Shown: in pieces, positions 1-6,253 of the stretch
Position numbering within the stretch: the first letter of the stretch is position 1
Layout of the letters: each line of letters opens with the position of its first letter
Source of the DNA: Alphaproteobacteria bacterium
Lineage (GTDB): Bacteria; Pseudomonadota; Alphaproteobacteria; Thalassobaculales; Thalassobaculaceae
DNA: 7,499 bases
Reading direction: 5' to 3'
Assembly (NCBI GenBank): GCA_028822575.1
Contig: JAPKDN010000143.1
Coordinates: forward strand, 1-7,499
Translations under genes and position numbers: made by a program
The notes under the pieces: generated by a model
Told to the model about the DNA's origin: nothing
Database searches by the model: none
Seen by the model: the letters and a program-made list of their open reading frames with translations, nothing else

Positions 1-113
1 CAGTGCAAGCGGTGGCGCGCTTCGGAGACGAGGCGACGTTGTTCCGCTTGGCCTCGCAACTTGAAGCCGCGCGGCCCTGGTTTGATCGCAAACCGGCGCT
101 GGTCACGGAGTAG
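1..113 (+). CDS. Probable amidase (amidase signature family), C-terminal end only
   Basis: An open frame enters from the left edge (first whole codon at base 3) and stops at TAG 111-113, giving the last 36 residues of a protein. The tail has the pattern [19 protein letters not shown] followed by DRKPAL. This resembles the C-terminus of amidase signature enzymes, where a helix of the type 'ATLLRLAxAYExATxW' is followed by an Arg/Pro-rich end. Those enzymes hydrolyse amide bonds with a Ser-Ser-Lys triad, but the catalytic part lies outside the window and cannot be checked. The gene converges on the hydrolase that follows, with only nine bases between the two stop codons and no obvious terminator hairpin. 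The family call rests on a short tail and is moderate; that it is a real gene end is likely. Confidence 0.55.
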   Translation, partial: VQAVARFGDEATLFRLASQLEAARPWFDRKPALVTE

Positions 114-122
114 GGGCTTTGT

Positions 123-1091
123 TCACCCCGCGCTCGCCAGAAATTCTAGCAGCGCAGCGTTCACAGCATCTGGCGCCTCCTGCTGTACCCAATGACCCGG
201 CCCCTCTATAATCCGAATAAGGCGCATGTCGTTACAATGTCCCACCACGTCGTCATAGACATCCTTTCCGGGAACGAAGGAACGCACGACGTCCTTGGAG
301 CCGGCGATAAAGCAACTCGGCTGATTTACCGGCGCCGCGCCCATTTCTGGGATCGTGTCGAAATCCCGTTGTTGATTGCGATACCGGTTGATCGGGCCGC
401 GAAACCCGCCAGCCGCGAAATTTGAGACGAAATAGTCAAGATCGTCATCGGTCATCCAACCTGGGAATGGATCGGGGTCAGTCATCGGGTCCAGCATGCC
501 GCCATCGGGTGCACGGTCGAACCAAATATCCAGGGACGGTGCATCGCCCGAGATCGAGAAATAGATTTTTCTCAGAGCCACGCGAATATCCGCCTCCAAC
601 TCCCGTTCTACGACGCCTTCTTCCTGGAAGTAATTTTGATAGAAGAACCTGTCCTGGTAGAGCTGCTTCCAGATCTCCGTTTGAGATATCGCCTGGCGTG
701 CACGATAGGGAACGCTCAATCCGGCGACGGCGCTCACTCGGGTGGGGTGCAAGGCGGCGGTGTTCCAACAGATTGGCGCCCCCCAGTCATGGCCGACTAG
801 GATGGCTTTCTCTTCGCCGAAAGCATCGATAAGCCCTGTTAAGTCGGTCATGATTTCGCTCAGAGCGTAGGCTTCTAACGCCTCGGGCTTGTCGCTGCCG
901 CCATAGCCACGCACATCGAGCGCGACCACGCGGAAACCGGCAGCCGCGATCGGTTTGATCTGATGGCGCCAGGAATACCAAAGCTCCGGCCAGCCATGGA
1001 CTAATATGACCAACGGGCCTTCACCCGCCACGGCCGCGCGCACGCTGATACCGTTGGTTTCGATCATCTGAAGGTCAAATTCAGTATGCAT
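123..1091 (-). CDS. Alpha/beta hydrolase, soluble epoxide hydrolase type
   Basis: This predicted cytosolic enzyme of 322 residues should open an epoxide (or a related substrate) through an aspartyl-ester intermediate. Numbered from the ATG at 1091, the protein shows the oxyanion-hole motif HGWPE (32-36), the nucleophile elbow GHDWGA with Asp102, a relay acid in GSKDVV (Asp267), and the base in GPGHW (His300). Two candidate lid tyrosines that would activate the epoxide are visible, in FYQNYF (Tyr154) and GPINRYRN (Tyr237). An Asp nucleophile with two lid tyrosines is the epoxide hydrolase pattern; haloalkane dehalogenases share the Asp but use Trp/Asn halide ligands. The length fits the family. 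The frame stays open back to a TTG at 1160, but the 23 extra residues do not look conserved, and family members begin close to the 'ETNGI' strand found just after this ATG. A GGGGAC stretch precedes the ATG. The substrate is unknown. Confidence 0.85.
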   Translation of the reverse strand: MHTEFDLQMIETNGISVRAAVAGEGPLVILVHGWPELWYSWRHQIKPIAAAGFRVVALDVRGYGGSDKPEALEAYALSEIMTDLTGLIDAFGEEKAILVGHDWGAPICWNTAALHPTRVSAVAGLSVPYRARQAISQTEIWKQLYQDRFFYQNYFQEEGVVERELEADIRVALRKIYFSISGDAPSLDIWFDRAPDGGMLDPMTDPDPFPGWMTDDDLDYFVSNFAAGGFRGPINRYRNQQRDFDTIPEMGAAPVNQPSCFIAGSKDVVRSFVPGKDVYDDVVGHCNDMRLIRIIEGPGHWVQQEAPDAVNAALLEFLASAG

Positions 1092-1227
1092 GATGGGGTC
1101 CCCGGAGTGGCGCTTTATCGTGGCTAGGTCATGACATTCTAACGCGTGTGAACCGGTCAAGCGGGCACTATTTCCAATGCAGGGTTCTGGACGTTTCCAG
1201 CGGCCCGCATTCGAGATCCAAAGCTAA

Positions 1228-1245
1228 CGATCTTAATGTAGATCG
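1228..1245. promoter_or_regulatory. 6+6 inverted repeat in the divergent promoter region
   Basis: CGATCT (1228-1233) and AGATCG (1240-1245) form a perfect inverted repeat around TAATGT. It lies between the divergently oriented hydrolase and cyclodeaminase genes and runs into the left edge of repeat copy A. It could be an operator half-site pair for a dimeric regulator, or simply part of the repeat's arm. No regulator gene lies alongside to argue for the first option. Confidence 0.3.
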
Positions 1246-1397
1246 CATTCCTTCAAAAGAAGGGGTCCATGCCTGAGTCGTTTTAATAGCGATCGATAGC
1301 GGGTCACGGCGAAAGGCCCCAGAATTTGTTCAACCATCCGTCGCTGATCATCGCTTCATGCATGGACCCTGTTTTTCGTCGGGGATGCGGATAAATT
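1235..1397. repeat. Composite inverted-repeat element, copy A (about 163 bp)
   Basis: The two ends of this stretch are reverse complements of each other with mismatches. The left core GGGGTCCATGCCTGA (1262-1276) matches the complement of the right core TCATGCATGGACCCT (1356-1370). Similarity continues outward through a C-rich CCCCGACGAA-like block (right arm, near 1374-1387) to an AATTTATCC-like end (1389-1397). The same layout recurs at 2630-2790: the distance across the CCATGCCTGA cores is 99 bp here and 98 bp there. The left arm is more degraded than the right. No coding potential and no transposase are present. The architecture is that of paired inverted REP/BIME units or a small non-autonomous mobile element. 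Clear target-site duplications are not visible. Confidence 0.6.
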
Positions 1398-1602
1398 CGC
1401 TGAAAAAACACGCCAGGTTTTGCCGAGTATCAGAGGACTTAGCCCGGGGTGACGGAAGGTTATGTTGGTCATGGGCGACAACGGGTGCCAAAATCACAGC
1501 CAGGCCCCAATATTTCCCCACGGCTTTAGTGCCCAGCGGTTCCATCGTAGTATCCATCAGCGCGGGCGCCAGGGCGATCAAAACTCTACCAAGGTGACTT
1601 CC
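1398..1602. other. Intergenic leader of the cyclodeaminase gene, no gene seen
   Basis: This is the rest of the 511-base gap between the divergent hydrolase (start 1091) and cyclodeaminase (start 1603). Frames are open on both strands across parts of it, but neither gives a recognisable protein. The forward frame from 1462 runs into the cyclodeaminase and is best read as untranslated leader. I see no convincing -35/-10 pair; the best attempt, TTGGTC near 1465 with CAAAAT near 1489, is weak. The promoter of the cyclodeaminase should lie here or in repeat copy A. Confidence 0.4.
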
Positions 1603-1605
1603 ATG
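1591..1605 (+). promoter_or_regulatory. Ribosome binding site deciding the cyclodeaminase start
   Basis: AAGGTG at 1591-1596 lies six bases before ATG 1603-1605. The match to the anti-Shine-Dalgarno sequence and the spacing favour this ATG over the in-frame ATG at 1462. The 47 residues between the two have no family resemblance. Confidence 0.65.
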
Positions 1606-2571
1606 ACCGACCCGAGAAACATCCTCTACCTCTCCCGGAGTGACTTGGAGGGATTGGGGATAAGCACTGACGACTCCATCAACGCCATTGAGAAAATGAT
1701 CTGGGGTCGGGCCGAGGGTAAGGTCTGGTGGACGCCCAAGGCAAATATCCTGCCGCCGGATGGACGCTATATGATGGCGGCGCTCGCGGCCTCGGATGAG
1801 CCACCGATCATGGCCGTGAAATCGGTTTTGATGGCGCCAGAAAATTCGGGGCGCGGACTGCCCCAGATCAATGGCCTAATCACGGTGATGGACAGTGTTA
1901 CCGGCCTGCCGCTCGCCTGTATGGACGCGAATTGGATAACAGCGGTCCGGACCGCTGCCTTGAGCGCGGTGGCGGCTAAGCGTCTGGCGCGGGCGGGTTC
2001 CTCGGTCGCGGCTTTTGTCGGGTGCGGGGTACAGGCGCACAGCCATCTTGACGCCTTTTCCTCGATGTATCTCTTGACAGAAGTGAGGATTTTCGGGAGA
2101 GGCCAGGCTAATATAGACGCGCTATGCGCGGCGGCGGAAAACAAGGGACTGCGCGCGGTTATCTGTGCCACCGGCGCCGAGGCGATCGAGGCGGCCGATC
2201 TGATCACCACGTCCGTCACCTTTTCCGCAAGCCTGGATCCATTCCTTGATGCCGGCGCGATGAAGCCCGGAAGTTTCGCGGCGATCACCGACCTGGCCGC
2301 ACCTTGGGTCAAGGAGAGCTTCAATATCTTGGACCGCGTCATCATCGACGACATGGCCCAGGAAGCCAGCCTACCCAACAAGCTAGCCGATCCGGACGCG
2401 GTGCTTGGCGATATCTCGGACCTCGTCATGGGAGATGTCGCCGGGCGCGGCGCCGATGCTGAACGCACCGCGTTTATCTTTCGGGGGCACGCGATTGGCG
2501 ATCTGGCGGTCTCGGCGCTTGCTTATCAAAAAGCGCTGGACGGCGGCCTTGGGGTGACGGTCAAGGCCTAG
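1603..2571 (+). CDS. Ornithine cyclodeaminase / mu-crystallin family protein
   Basis: This 322-residue protein is expected to be a cytosolic NAD(P)-dependent enzyme acting on an amino or imino acid. The family includes ornithine cyclodeaminase (ornithine to proline plus ammonia), alanine dehydrogenase of the archaeal type, ketimine reductases and siderophore-precursor enzymes. Visible landmarks are MAVKSV with Lys73 (the substrate-binding lysine), the segment NWITAVRTAALSAVAAKRLA with Arg116, the Rossmann dinucleotide loop GCGVQA (140-145), and Asp230 in ITDLAAP at the position of the catalytic aspartate. The C-terminus, FRGHAIGDLAVSALAYQKA, is the usual closing helix of the family. The classical cyclodeaminase motif 'PGKxE' after the catalytic Asp is replaced here by APWVKES, so true ornithine cyclodeaminase activity should not be assumed. 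The length is normal. The gene stands alone, divergent from the epoxide hydrolase and convergent with ribH2. Confidence 0.85.
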   Translation: MTDPRNILYLSRSDLEGLGISTDDSINAIEKMIWGRAEGKVWWTPKANILPPDGRYMMAALAASDEPPIMAVKSVLMAPENSGRGLPQINGLITVMDSVTGLPLACMDANWITAVRTAALSAVAAKRLARAGSSVAAFVGCGVQAHSHLDAFSSMYLLTEVRIFGRGQANIDALCAAAENKGLRAVICATGAEAIEAADLITTSVTFSASLDPFLDAGAMKPGSFAAITDLAAPWVKESFNILDRVIIDDMAQEASLPNKLADPDAVLGDISDLVMGDVAGRGADAERTAFIFRGHAIGDLAVSALAYQKALDGGLGVTVKA

Positions 2572-2629
2572 GGGCGGCCCCGTGTTGGGCGCTAGGGTGC
2601 CTGCCCTGGAACACCAAACTATACCGATA

Positions 2630-2790
2630 AATTTAACCACCTCCCCGACGAAGGCCTGGGCCCATGCCTGTGTCGTCTAATCGAGACGGCAAGATGAGGC
2701 TTTCGCTCAACCTTTACCAATAGTTTGCTATCCGTCACGCGTCGCCGTTTCAGGCTTGAACCCCGACTTTCGTCGGGGAGGCGTATAAAG
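2630..2790. repeat. Composite inverted-repeat element, copy B (about 161 bp)
   Basis: This is a second copy of the element at 1235-1397. The left arm carries CCTCCCCGACGAA (2640-2652) then CCCATGCCTGTGTCGT (2661-2676). The complement of the right arm reads CCTCCCCGACGAA (complement of 2769-2781) then TCAAGCCTGAAACG. Thus the first 13 bases of the C-rich block match perfectly between arms, and 'CCATGCCTG.GTCGT.TAAT' is shared with copy A. Outward of the block both arms end in an AATTTA/TTTATA-like run, as in copy A. Overall length and arm spacing agree with copy A to within two bases, which supports a defined element rather than chance. It fills the gap between the convergent cyclodeaminase and ribH2 genes. 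Confidence 0.65.
2761..2778 (-). other. Perfect 7-bp hairpin with GAAA loop, 3' of ribH2
   Basis: CCCCGACTTTCGTCGGGG forms a perfect 7-bp stem with a four-base loop. Read on the minus strand, the direction of ribH2 transcription, the loop is GAAA, a GNRA-type stable tetraloop. It begins 31 bases beyond the ribH2 stop codon. No U-rich run follows on the minus strand, so it is not a standard intrinsic terminator. It could stabilise or help end the ribH2 transcript, and it is part of the right arm of repeat copy B. Confidence 0.5.
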
Positions 2791-2809
2791 CGTGACCAAC
2801 GCCGCCAGC

Positions 2810-3283
2810 TTACGCCGCGTCTTGTGCCCTTTGGTTGACGATCGCCACGCAACTCCGCGCGGCTTCGGCGCCCTTGATGACGAAGTGATCGAGGAAGAAG
2901 CGTCGATGCTCCTCGGTTTCTTGAAACTGGTGCGGCGTGAGCACCACCGAGAGAACGGGAACATCCGTGTCCATCTGAGCGCGCATCATTCCATCGAGCA
3001 CGGTGCTGGCGACGAAATCATGCCGGTAGATCCCGCCATCGACAACGAAGGCCGCGCCGACAATGGCGTCGTATTTTCCGGTGCGAGCCAGGGTACGGGC
3101 CTGCAATGGAATTTCGAAAGCGCCGGGGACGTCGATCACGTCGACTTGGGCATCCGTGTTGGTAAGTCGCTCCATCTCGGAAATGAAGGAGATCCGGCTC
3201 TGATCAACGATATCGGAATGCCATCGGGCCTGAATGAAGGCAACACGTGGCGTTTTGGGTGTCGTCTGGGTGCTCTGATCCAT
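2810..3283 (-). CDS. ribH2: 6,7-dimethyl-8-ribityllumazine synthase, RibH2 type
   Basis: RibH catalyses the penultimate step of riboflavin synthesis: it condenses 5-amino-6-ribitylamino-uracil with 3,4-dihydroxy-2-butanone 4-phosphate to give 6,7-dimethyl-8-ribityllumazine. The 157-residue length is normal. The substrate-binding strand [12 protein letters not shown] (16-27) has Trp21 in the aromatic stacking position. VPGAFEIP (52-59), [15 protein letters not shown] (76-90) with catalytic-region His88, and SVVLTPHQF (112-120) follow. The FIQARWH and GGIYRHDF forms are those of the decameric type II enzymes of Brucella and rhizobia, rather than the icosahedral type with GAVIRGxTxHF. The ATG at 3283 has an AGGGA Shine-Dalgarno sequence seven bases upstream, and an FMN riboswitch and promoter precede it. 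No other rib gene is nearby, so this is a single-gene riboswitch unit. Such genomes often also carry a ribH1, which is not visible here. Confidence 0.95.
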   Translation of the reverse strand: MDQSTQTTPKTPRVAFIQARWHSDIVDQSRISFISEMERLTNTDAQVDVIDVPGAFEIPLQARTLARTGKYDAIVGAAFVVDGGIYRHDFVASTVLDGMMRAQMDTDVPVLSVVLTPHQFQETEEHRRFFLDHFVIKGAEAARSCVAIVNQRAQDAA

Positions 3284-3285
3284 TA

Positions 3286-3300
3286 CTTGCTCCCTGCAAG
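3286..3300 (-). promoter_or_regulatory. Shine-Dalgarno of ribH2 displayed in a hairpin loop
   Basis: On the minus strand the sequence is CTTGC-AGGGA-GCAAG, followed by TA and the ribH2 ATG. The five-base arms are perfectly complementary and the Shine-Dalgarno core AGGGA is exactly the loop. A second CCTTG lies upstream (complement of about 3316-3320) and could compete for the GCAAG arm. This suggests the expression platform of the riboswitch acts on translation initiation. The pairing is visible; the switching is inferred. Confidence 0.5.
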
Positions 3301-3364
3301 GCGGAAACGTGAATCAAGGCGTAGGATACAGCCGGGCCCCCGTCCTGGTGGCGTGTCGGCTTCT

Positions 3365-3517
3365 CCATCCTCTTTCATCCGGACTATGACCGTCGGCTCC
3401 GGCATCTCACCGGATCTGCTGACCCATTCCCAATTGGAGGAATGGCGCTCGCGGGCTCGGGCATATTAGGGGCCCATACCGCCGGTGGGGATTTTCGCCC
3501 CGCCCCGAGAACGTGCT
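3365..3517 (-). promoter_or_regulatory. FMN riboswitch (RFN element) in the ribH2 leader
   Basis: Read on the minus strand, this stretch carries the conserved RFN blocks in order. These are TTCTCGGGGCGGGG then CGAAAATCCCCACCGG and CGGTAT (complement of about 3475-3512), a variable arm, GGGTCAGCAGATCCGGTGAG (complement of 3405-3424), GCCGGAGCCGACGGT, and the closing CATAGTCCGGATGAAAGAGG (complement of 3370-3389). The ends can pair as the P1 stem (TTCTC with GAGGA). The aptamer binds FMN and represses riboflavin genes when FMN is plentiful. The 81 bases from the aptamer to the ribH2 ATG contain no hairpin with a U-run, so control of ribosome access is more likely than early termination. Confidence 0.95.
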
Positions 3518-3541
3518 CAATCACACGATTGAACAGAAATG

Positions 3542-3570
3542 ATTTTACGGGGCCGCGATTGGTTTGTCGA
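3542..3570 (-). promoter_or_regulatory. Sigma-70-like promoter of ribH2
   Basis: On the minus strand TCGACA (complement of 3565-3570), a 17-base spacer and TAAAAT (complement of 3542-3547) match the -35/-10 consensus at five of six positions each. Initiation would fall near 3535, about 18 bases before the riboswitch aptamer. The transcript would begin with a small hairpin, TCAATC-GTGT-GATTGA (complement of 3517-3532). Confidence 0.65.
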
Positions 3571-3576
3571 TTTGTC

Positions 3577-3628
3577 GGCGGTGATTTTTTGAACAACCTG
3601 CTGATGAATGACGGTTTAAATCACCGCC
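3577..3628. repeat. Perfect 11-bp inverted repeat upstream of the ribH2 promoter
   Basis: GGCGGTGATTT (3577-3587) and AAATCACCGCC (3618-3628) are exact reverse complements separated by 30 bases. The nearer arm starts seven bases upstream of the ribH2 -35 box, and the further arm lies at the beginning of the decayed phnF region. No T-run follows either way, so a terminator is unlikely. A regulator-binding pair or a remnant of the lost 5' part of the phnF locus are both possible. Confidence 0.5.
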
Positions 3629-3668
3629 GCGCCTCTGGCTTCACCGCCGCCTTGACATATAGCCGAAA

Positions 3669-4162
3669 ATGCACGGGCGGCAGTATTTGGGCGCTCGGGG
3701 ATTGTTGAAAGTGAAGCAGGGGCGGAGCACCGTTGTTGTTGAGCACGGGCTGGATTATCTGATCGGCCGTCGCACCTGGTTCAGCGATCTGGCGCACAAA
3801 CAAAACCGGCACCCCGAAGACACCCTGCTGTCTGCGCGTCGCGTTGCGGCCATCGTGGTTGTTGCCGAGATGCTGAAGCTCTCGCCGGGCGCCGAGGTAC
3901 ACTTGTTGGAGACGTTAGGAGAACTGGATAGCCGCACGATATCGGCAGGCACACGCTACTTTCCTGCCGAACGGTTTCTGGATCTGAACGAGGTACATCA
4001 ACGAGAGGGATCGTTCACCCGGACGCTGACTTACTGCGCCAAGCTCACAATCGCCCGGTCCTGGTGACCGAGTCGCTTAATGGCAATGTTGATAACGCGC
4101 CGATTGAATACGGCGTGGCGCGATTTGCTGCGGATCGATTCCAGATCGTCTTCGAGACCTGA
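3669..4162 (+). pseudogene. phnF: Decayed PhnF-like GntR/HutC family regulator (UTRA domain)
   Basis: PhnF proteins are GntR-family repressors with an N-terminal winged helix and a C-terminal UTRA ligand domain, usually linked to phosphonate use. Here the frame from 3669 has the wing end GLLKVKQGRSTVVVEHGLDY (3699-3758), then LIGRRTWFSDLA, LSPGAEVHLLETLGELDSR and GTRYFPAERFLDLNEV, all typical of PhnF. After SFTRT (about 4011-4025) the frame is lost and ends at TGA 4065. Homology resumes in another frame at 4025 with ADLLRQAHNRPVLVTES and continues through IEYGVARFAADRFQIVFE to TGA 4160-4162. Roughly 30 residues expected between these parts are missing, so an out-of-frame internal deletion is likely. 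The DNA-binding helix-turn-helix is also absent or beyond recognition; 3616-3668 may hold a degraded trace. No phosphonate gene is adjacent. It ends five bases from the parE stop. Confidence 0.85.
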
Positions 4163-4167
4163 GGTCG

Positions 4168-6177
4168 TTAAACGTCGAGTTCACCCACGAACCGAGCGTT
4201 CTCCTGGATATAAGCGAACCGTAATTCCGGTTTCTTGCCCATCAGGGTCTCTACTGTCGTGTCGAGATGCTGCTGTTCTTGCTCATCCTCGGGCGCGAGC
4301 ATGGCGCCCTTGCCGCCTAGCGGCACCCGCACTTTGAGAAGCGTGCGTTTCTCTGGGTCCATTGTTGTGGTCTTTAGCTGGGCCGGTGGCATTTCACCAA
4401 GGCCTTTGAAACGGCTGATTTCAATCTTGCCGCGTCCGGTGAATTCCTCGGCGATCAACTCGTCCTTATGTGCGTCGTCGCGGGCATAAAGAGTTTTTCC
4501 GCCCTGGGTGATCCGATAAAGCGGCGGCAGGGCGAGAAAGAGATGGCCGTCCTCGACTAGTTTCGGCAGCTCGCGATAGAAATAGGTCATCAGAAGCGAG
4601 GCTATATGCGCGCCGTCGACATCGGCGTCGGTCATGATGATGACCTTTTCATAACGCAATGTGGTCCGGTCATAGCGATCGCCGGAGCCACAGCCCAAGG
4701 CCTGAACTAAGTCGTTCAGTTCCTGATTGCCGCGCAATTTTTCGATCGAGGCGCTGGCAACGTTCAGGATCTTACCTCGAAGCGGCAGGATCGCTTGGTT
4801 GGCGCGGTTGCGTGCCTGTTTGGCGGAGCCGCCGGCCGAATCGCCTTCGACCAGAAAAATCTCTGTATCCTCAGAGCCATTTCGGCTGCAATCGGTAAGC
4901 TTGCCCGGCAGGCGAAGCTTGCGGGTCGCCGACTTGCGGCTGACCTCTTTCTGCTGACGTCGTTTCAGCCGGTCTTCGGCGCGTTCGACAATCGAATCGA
5001 CCAAGGCATTCGCGACATTGGGGTTGCCGGACAGCCAATGATCGAAATGGTCCTTCACAGCCTGATCGACAAGCTTGGTCGCGGCTGGACTGACCAGGCG
5101 CTCCTTGGTTTGGCCCTGGAATTGCGGGTCCCGCACAAAAACCGAAAGCATGATGCAAGCACCTGACATCACGTCATCGGCGGTAACCTGAGCGATCCGC
5201 TTGGCGTTACCGGACAATTCTCCATAGGCCCGCAGGCCTTTCAGAAACGCGCCTCTCAGACCAAGCTCGTGGGTGCCGCCATTGGCTGTTGGAATGGTAT
5301 TACAGTAGGCGTTGAGGAACCCGTCGTCCCGATCATCTGGCCACGCTACGGCCCATTCGACCCGCTCGCCACCCGCCGCTTGGACATCGCCGGAGAAGGC
5401 CCGACTGCCGATGGTCGCGCGTTCGCCGATGGCGCTGGAAAGGAAATCGGAAAGCCCACCGGGATAATGCAGCACTGCCGAAGCCGGCGTTTCGTCGCCG
5501 CTTTTGAGGAGTTCCGGGTCGCAGGCCCAACGGATTTCAACGCCCTTGAACAGGTAGGCCTTGGAGCGCGCAAGGCGATACATCGCCGCCGGACGGAAGC
5601 GGGCGGTTGCGCCAAAAATTTCGGTGTCCGCGCGAAAACGGATCGTGGTACCGCGCCGGTTATTCACCGCGCCGGCATCCTTGAGAGGGCCGAGCGCGGC
5701 CCCCCGCTCGAACGACTGGGTGTAGAGTTTCTTATCCCGGGCGACTTCAACCTCTAATAGGGAGGACAGCGCGTTCACGACGGAAACCCCGACCCCATGC
5801 AGGCCGCCGGAGGTGCTGTAGACCTTATCGGAGAATTTGCCGCCGGCGTGCAAGGTGGTGAGAATGACCTCCAACGCCGACTTGTCCTTGAATTTGGGGT
5901 GCGGGTCGACTGGAATGCCGCGACCATTATCGCGGATCGTCACCATCATATCGGCGGCAAGCTCGATCTCGATGCGACTGGCGTGACCCGCCACCGCTTC
6001 GTCCATGGAGTTATCGAGAACTTCGGCGACCAGGTGATGCATCGCCCGCTCGTCGGTGCCGCCGATATACATGCCGGGGCGCCGACGCACTGGTTCCAGA
6101 CCCTCCAGAACTTCGATGTCCTTGGCCGAGTAATCGTCAGTGGCTTGCGCCGCCGTGCTTTGGAAAAGATCCGCCAT
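4168..6177 (-). CDS. parE: DNA topoisomerase IV subunit B
   Basis: ParE is the ATPase subunit of topoisomerase IV, which with ParC unlinks replicated chromosomes. The 669-residue protein is complete. The GHKL ATPase shows Glu52 in AEVLDN, IRDNGRGIP (81-89) with adenine-contacting Asp83, the ATP lid GGLHGVGVSVVNAL (124-137), and the transducer QTK loop in QFQGQTKERL (Gln356-Lys358). The TOPRIM domain carries LVEGDSAGG (Glu444), PLRGKILNV (465-473) and the metal-binding TDADVDGAH with Asp517 and Asp519. The C-terminus ends in ENARFVGELDV, as expected for type IIA B subunits. ParE is preferred over GyrB because of the N-terminus (short lead into IEVLEGLEPVRRRPGMYIGG) and the CGSGDRYDRTTLRYEKVIIM segment. 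The Shine-Dalgarno is weak (GGACGG very close to the ATG). parC is not in the window, and the gene is a single transcription unit here. Confidence 0.93.
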   Translation of the reverse strand: MADLFQSTAAQATDDYSAKDIEVLEGLEPVRRRPGMYIGGTDERAMHHLVAEVLDNSMDEAVAGHASRIEIELAADMMVTIRDNGRGIPVDPHPKFKDKSALEVILTTLHAGGKFSDKVYSTSGGLHGVGVSVVNALSSLLEVEVARDKKLYTQSFERGAALGPLKDAGAVNNRRGTTIRFRADTEIFGATARFRPAAMYRLARSKAYLFKGVEIRWACDPELLKSGDETPASAVLHYPGGLSDFLSSAIGERATIGSRAFSGDVQAAGGERVEWAVAWPDDRDDGFLNAYCNTIPTANGGTHELGLRGAFLKGLRAYGELSGNAKRIAQVTADDVMSGACIMLSVFVRDPQFQGQTKERLVSPAATKLVDQAVKDHFDHWLSGNPNVANALVDSIVERAEDRLKRRQQKEVSRKSATRKLRLPGKLTDCSRNGSEDTEIFLVEGDSAGGSAKQARNRANQAILPLRGKILNVASASIEKLRGNQELNDLVQALGCGSGDRYDRTTLRYEKVIIMTDADVDGAHIASLLMTYFYRELPKLVEDGHLFLALPPLYRITQGGKTLYARDDAHKDELIAEEFTGRGKIEISRFKGLGEMPPAQLKTTTMDPEKRTLLKVRVPLGGKGAMLAPEDEQEQQHLDTTVETLMGKKPELRFAYIQENARFVGELDV

Positions 6178-6253
6178 GCCGTCCGCGTTCCGGTGTTAGA
6201 CTGTCCGCTCAACAGGCCACGAGGCCGGATGATACGGTAGGGTGCATGTAATG

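Noticed and set aside
422..832. Forward open frame of 136 codons inside the hydrolase gene
   Set aside because: Arg/Pro-rich translation typical of the antisense of a GC-rich gene; the hydrolase on the other strand is clear.
1092..1160. TTG start of the epoxide hydrolase adding 23 residues
   Set aside because: The extra N-terminus is unlike the family, whereas ATG 1091 gives the expected beginning. A TAGAAT-like -10 lies within this stretch but lacks a well-spaced -35, so it is not listed as a promoter.
1348..1581. Minus-strand open frame of 77 codons in the divergent gap
   Set aside because: Its beginning looks mildly protein-like, but the end is repeat copy A, no family is recognised and there is no convincing SD.
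1462..1602. 47-residue upstream extension of the cyclodeaminase
   Set aside because: The segment has no family resemblance and looks like translated leader; ATG 1603 has a good SD and starts where family members start.
1767..2468. Minus-strand open frame of 233 codons within the cyclodeaminase
   Set aside because: Low-complexity Ala/Ser/Arg translation opposite a well-supported gene; an antisense shadow.
2571..2581. GGGG-CGG-CCCC mini-hairpin after the cyclodeaminase stop as a terminator
   Set aside because: Four-base stem with a three-base loop and no T-run; too weak to call.
2792..3469. Open forward frame of 225 codons opposite ribH2
   Set aside because: It is the complement of ribH2 and its riboswitch, both strongly supported; its translation has no recognisable domain.
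3653..3658. TTGACA that looks like a -35 box for phnF
   Set aside because: No -10 element occurs at a suitable distance; the sequence 17 bases on is GC-rich.
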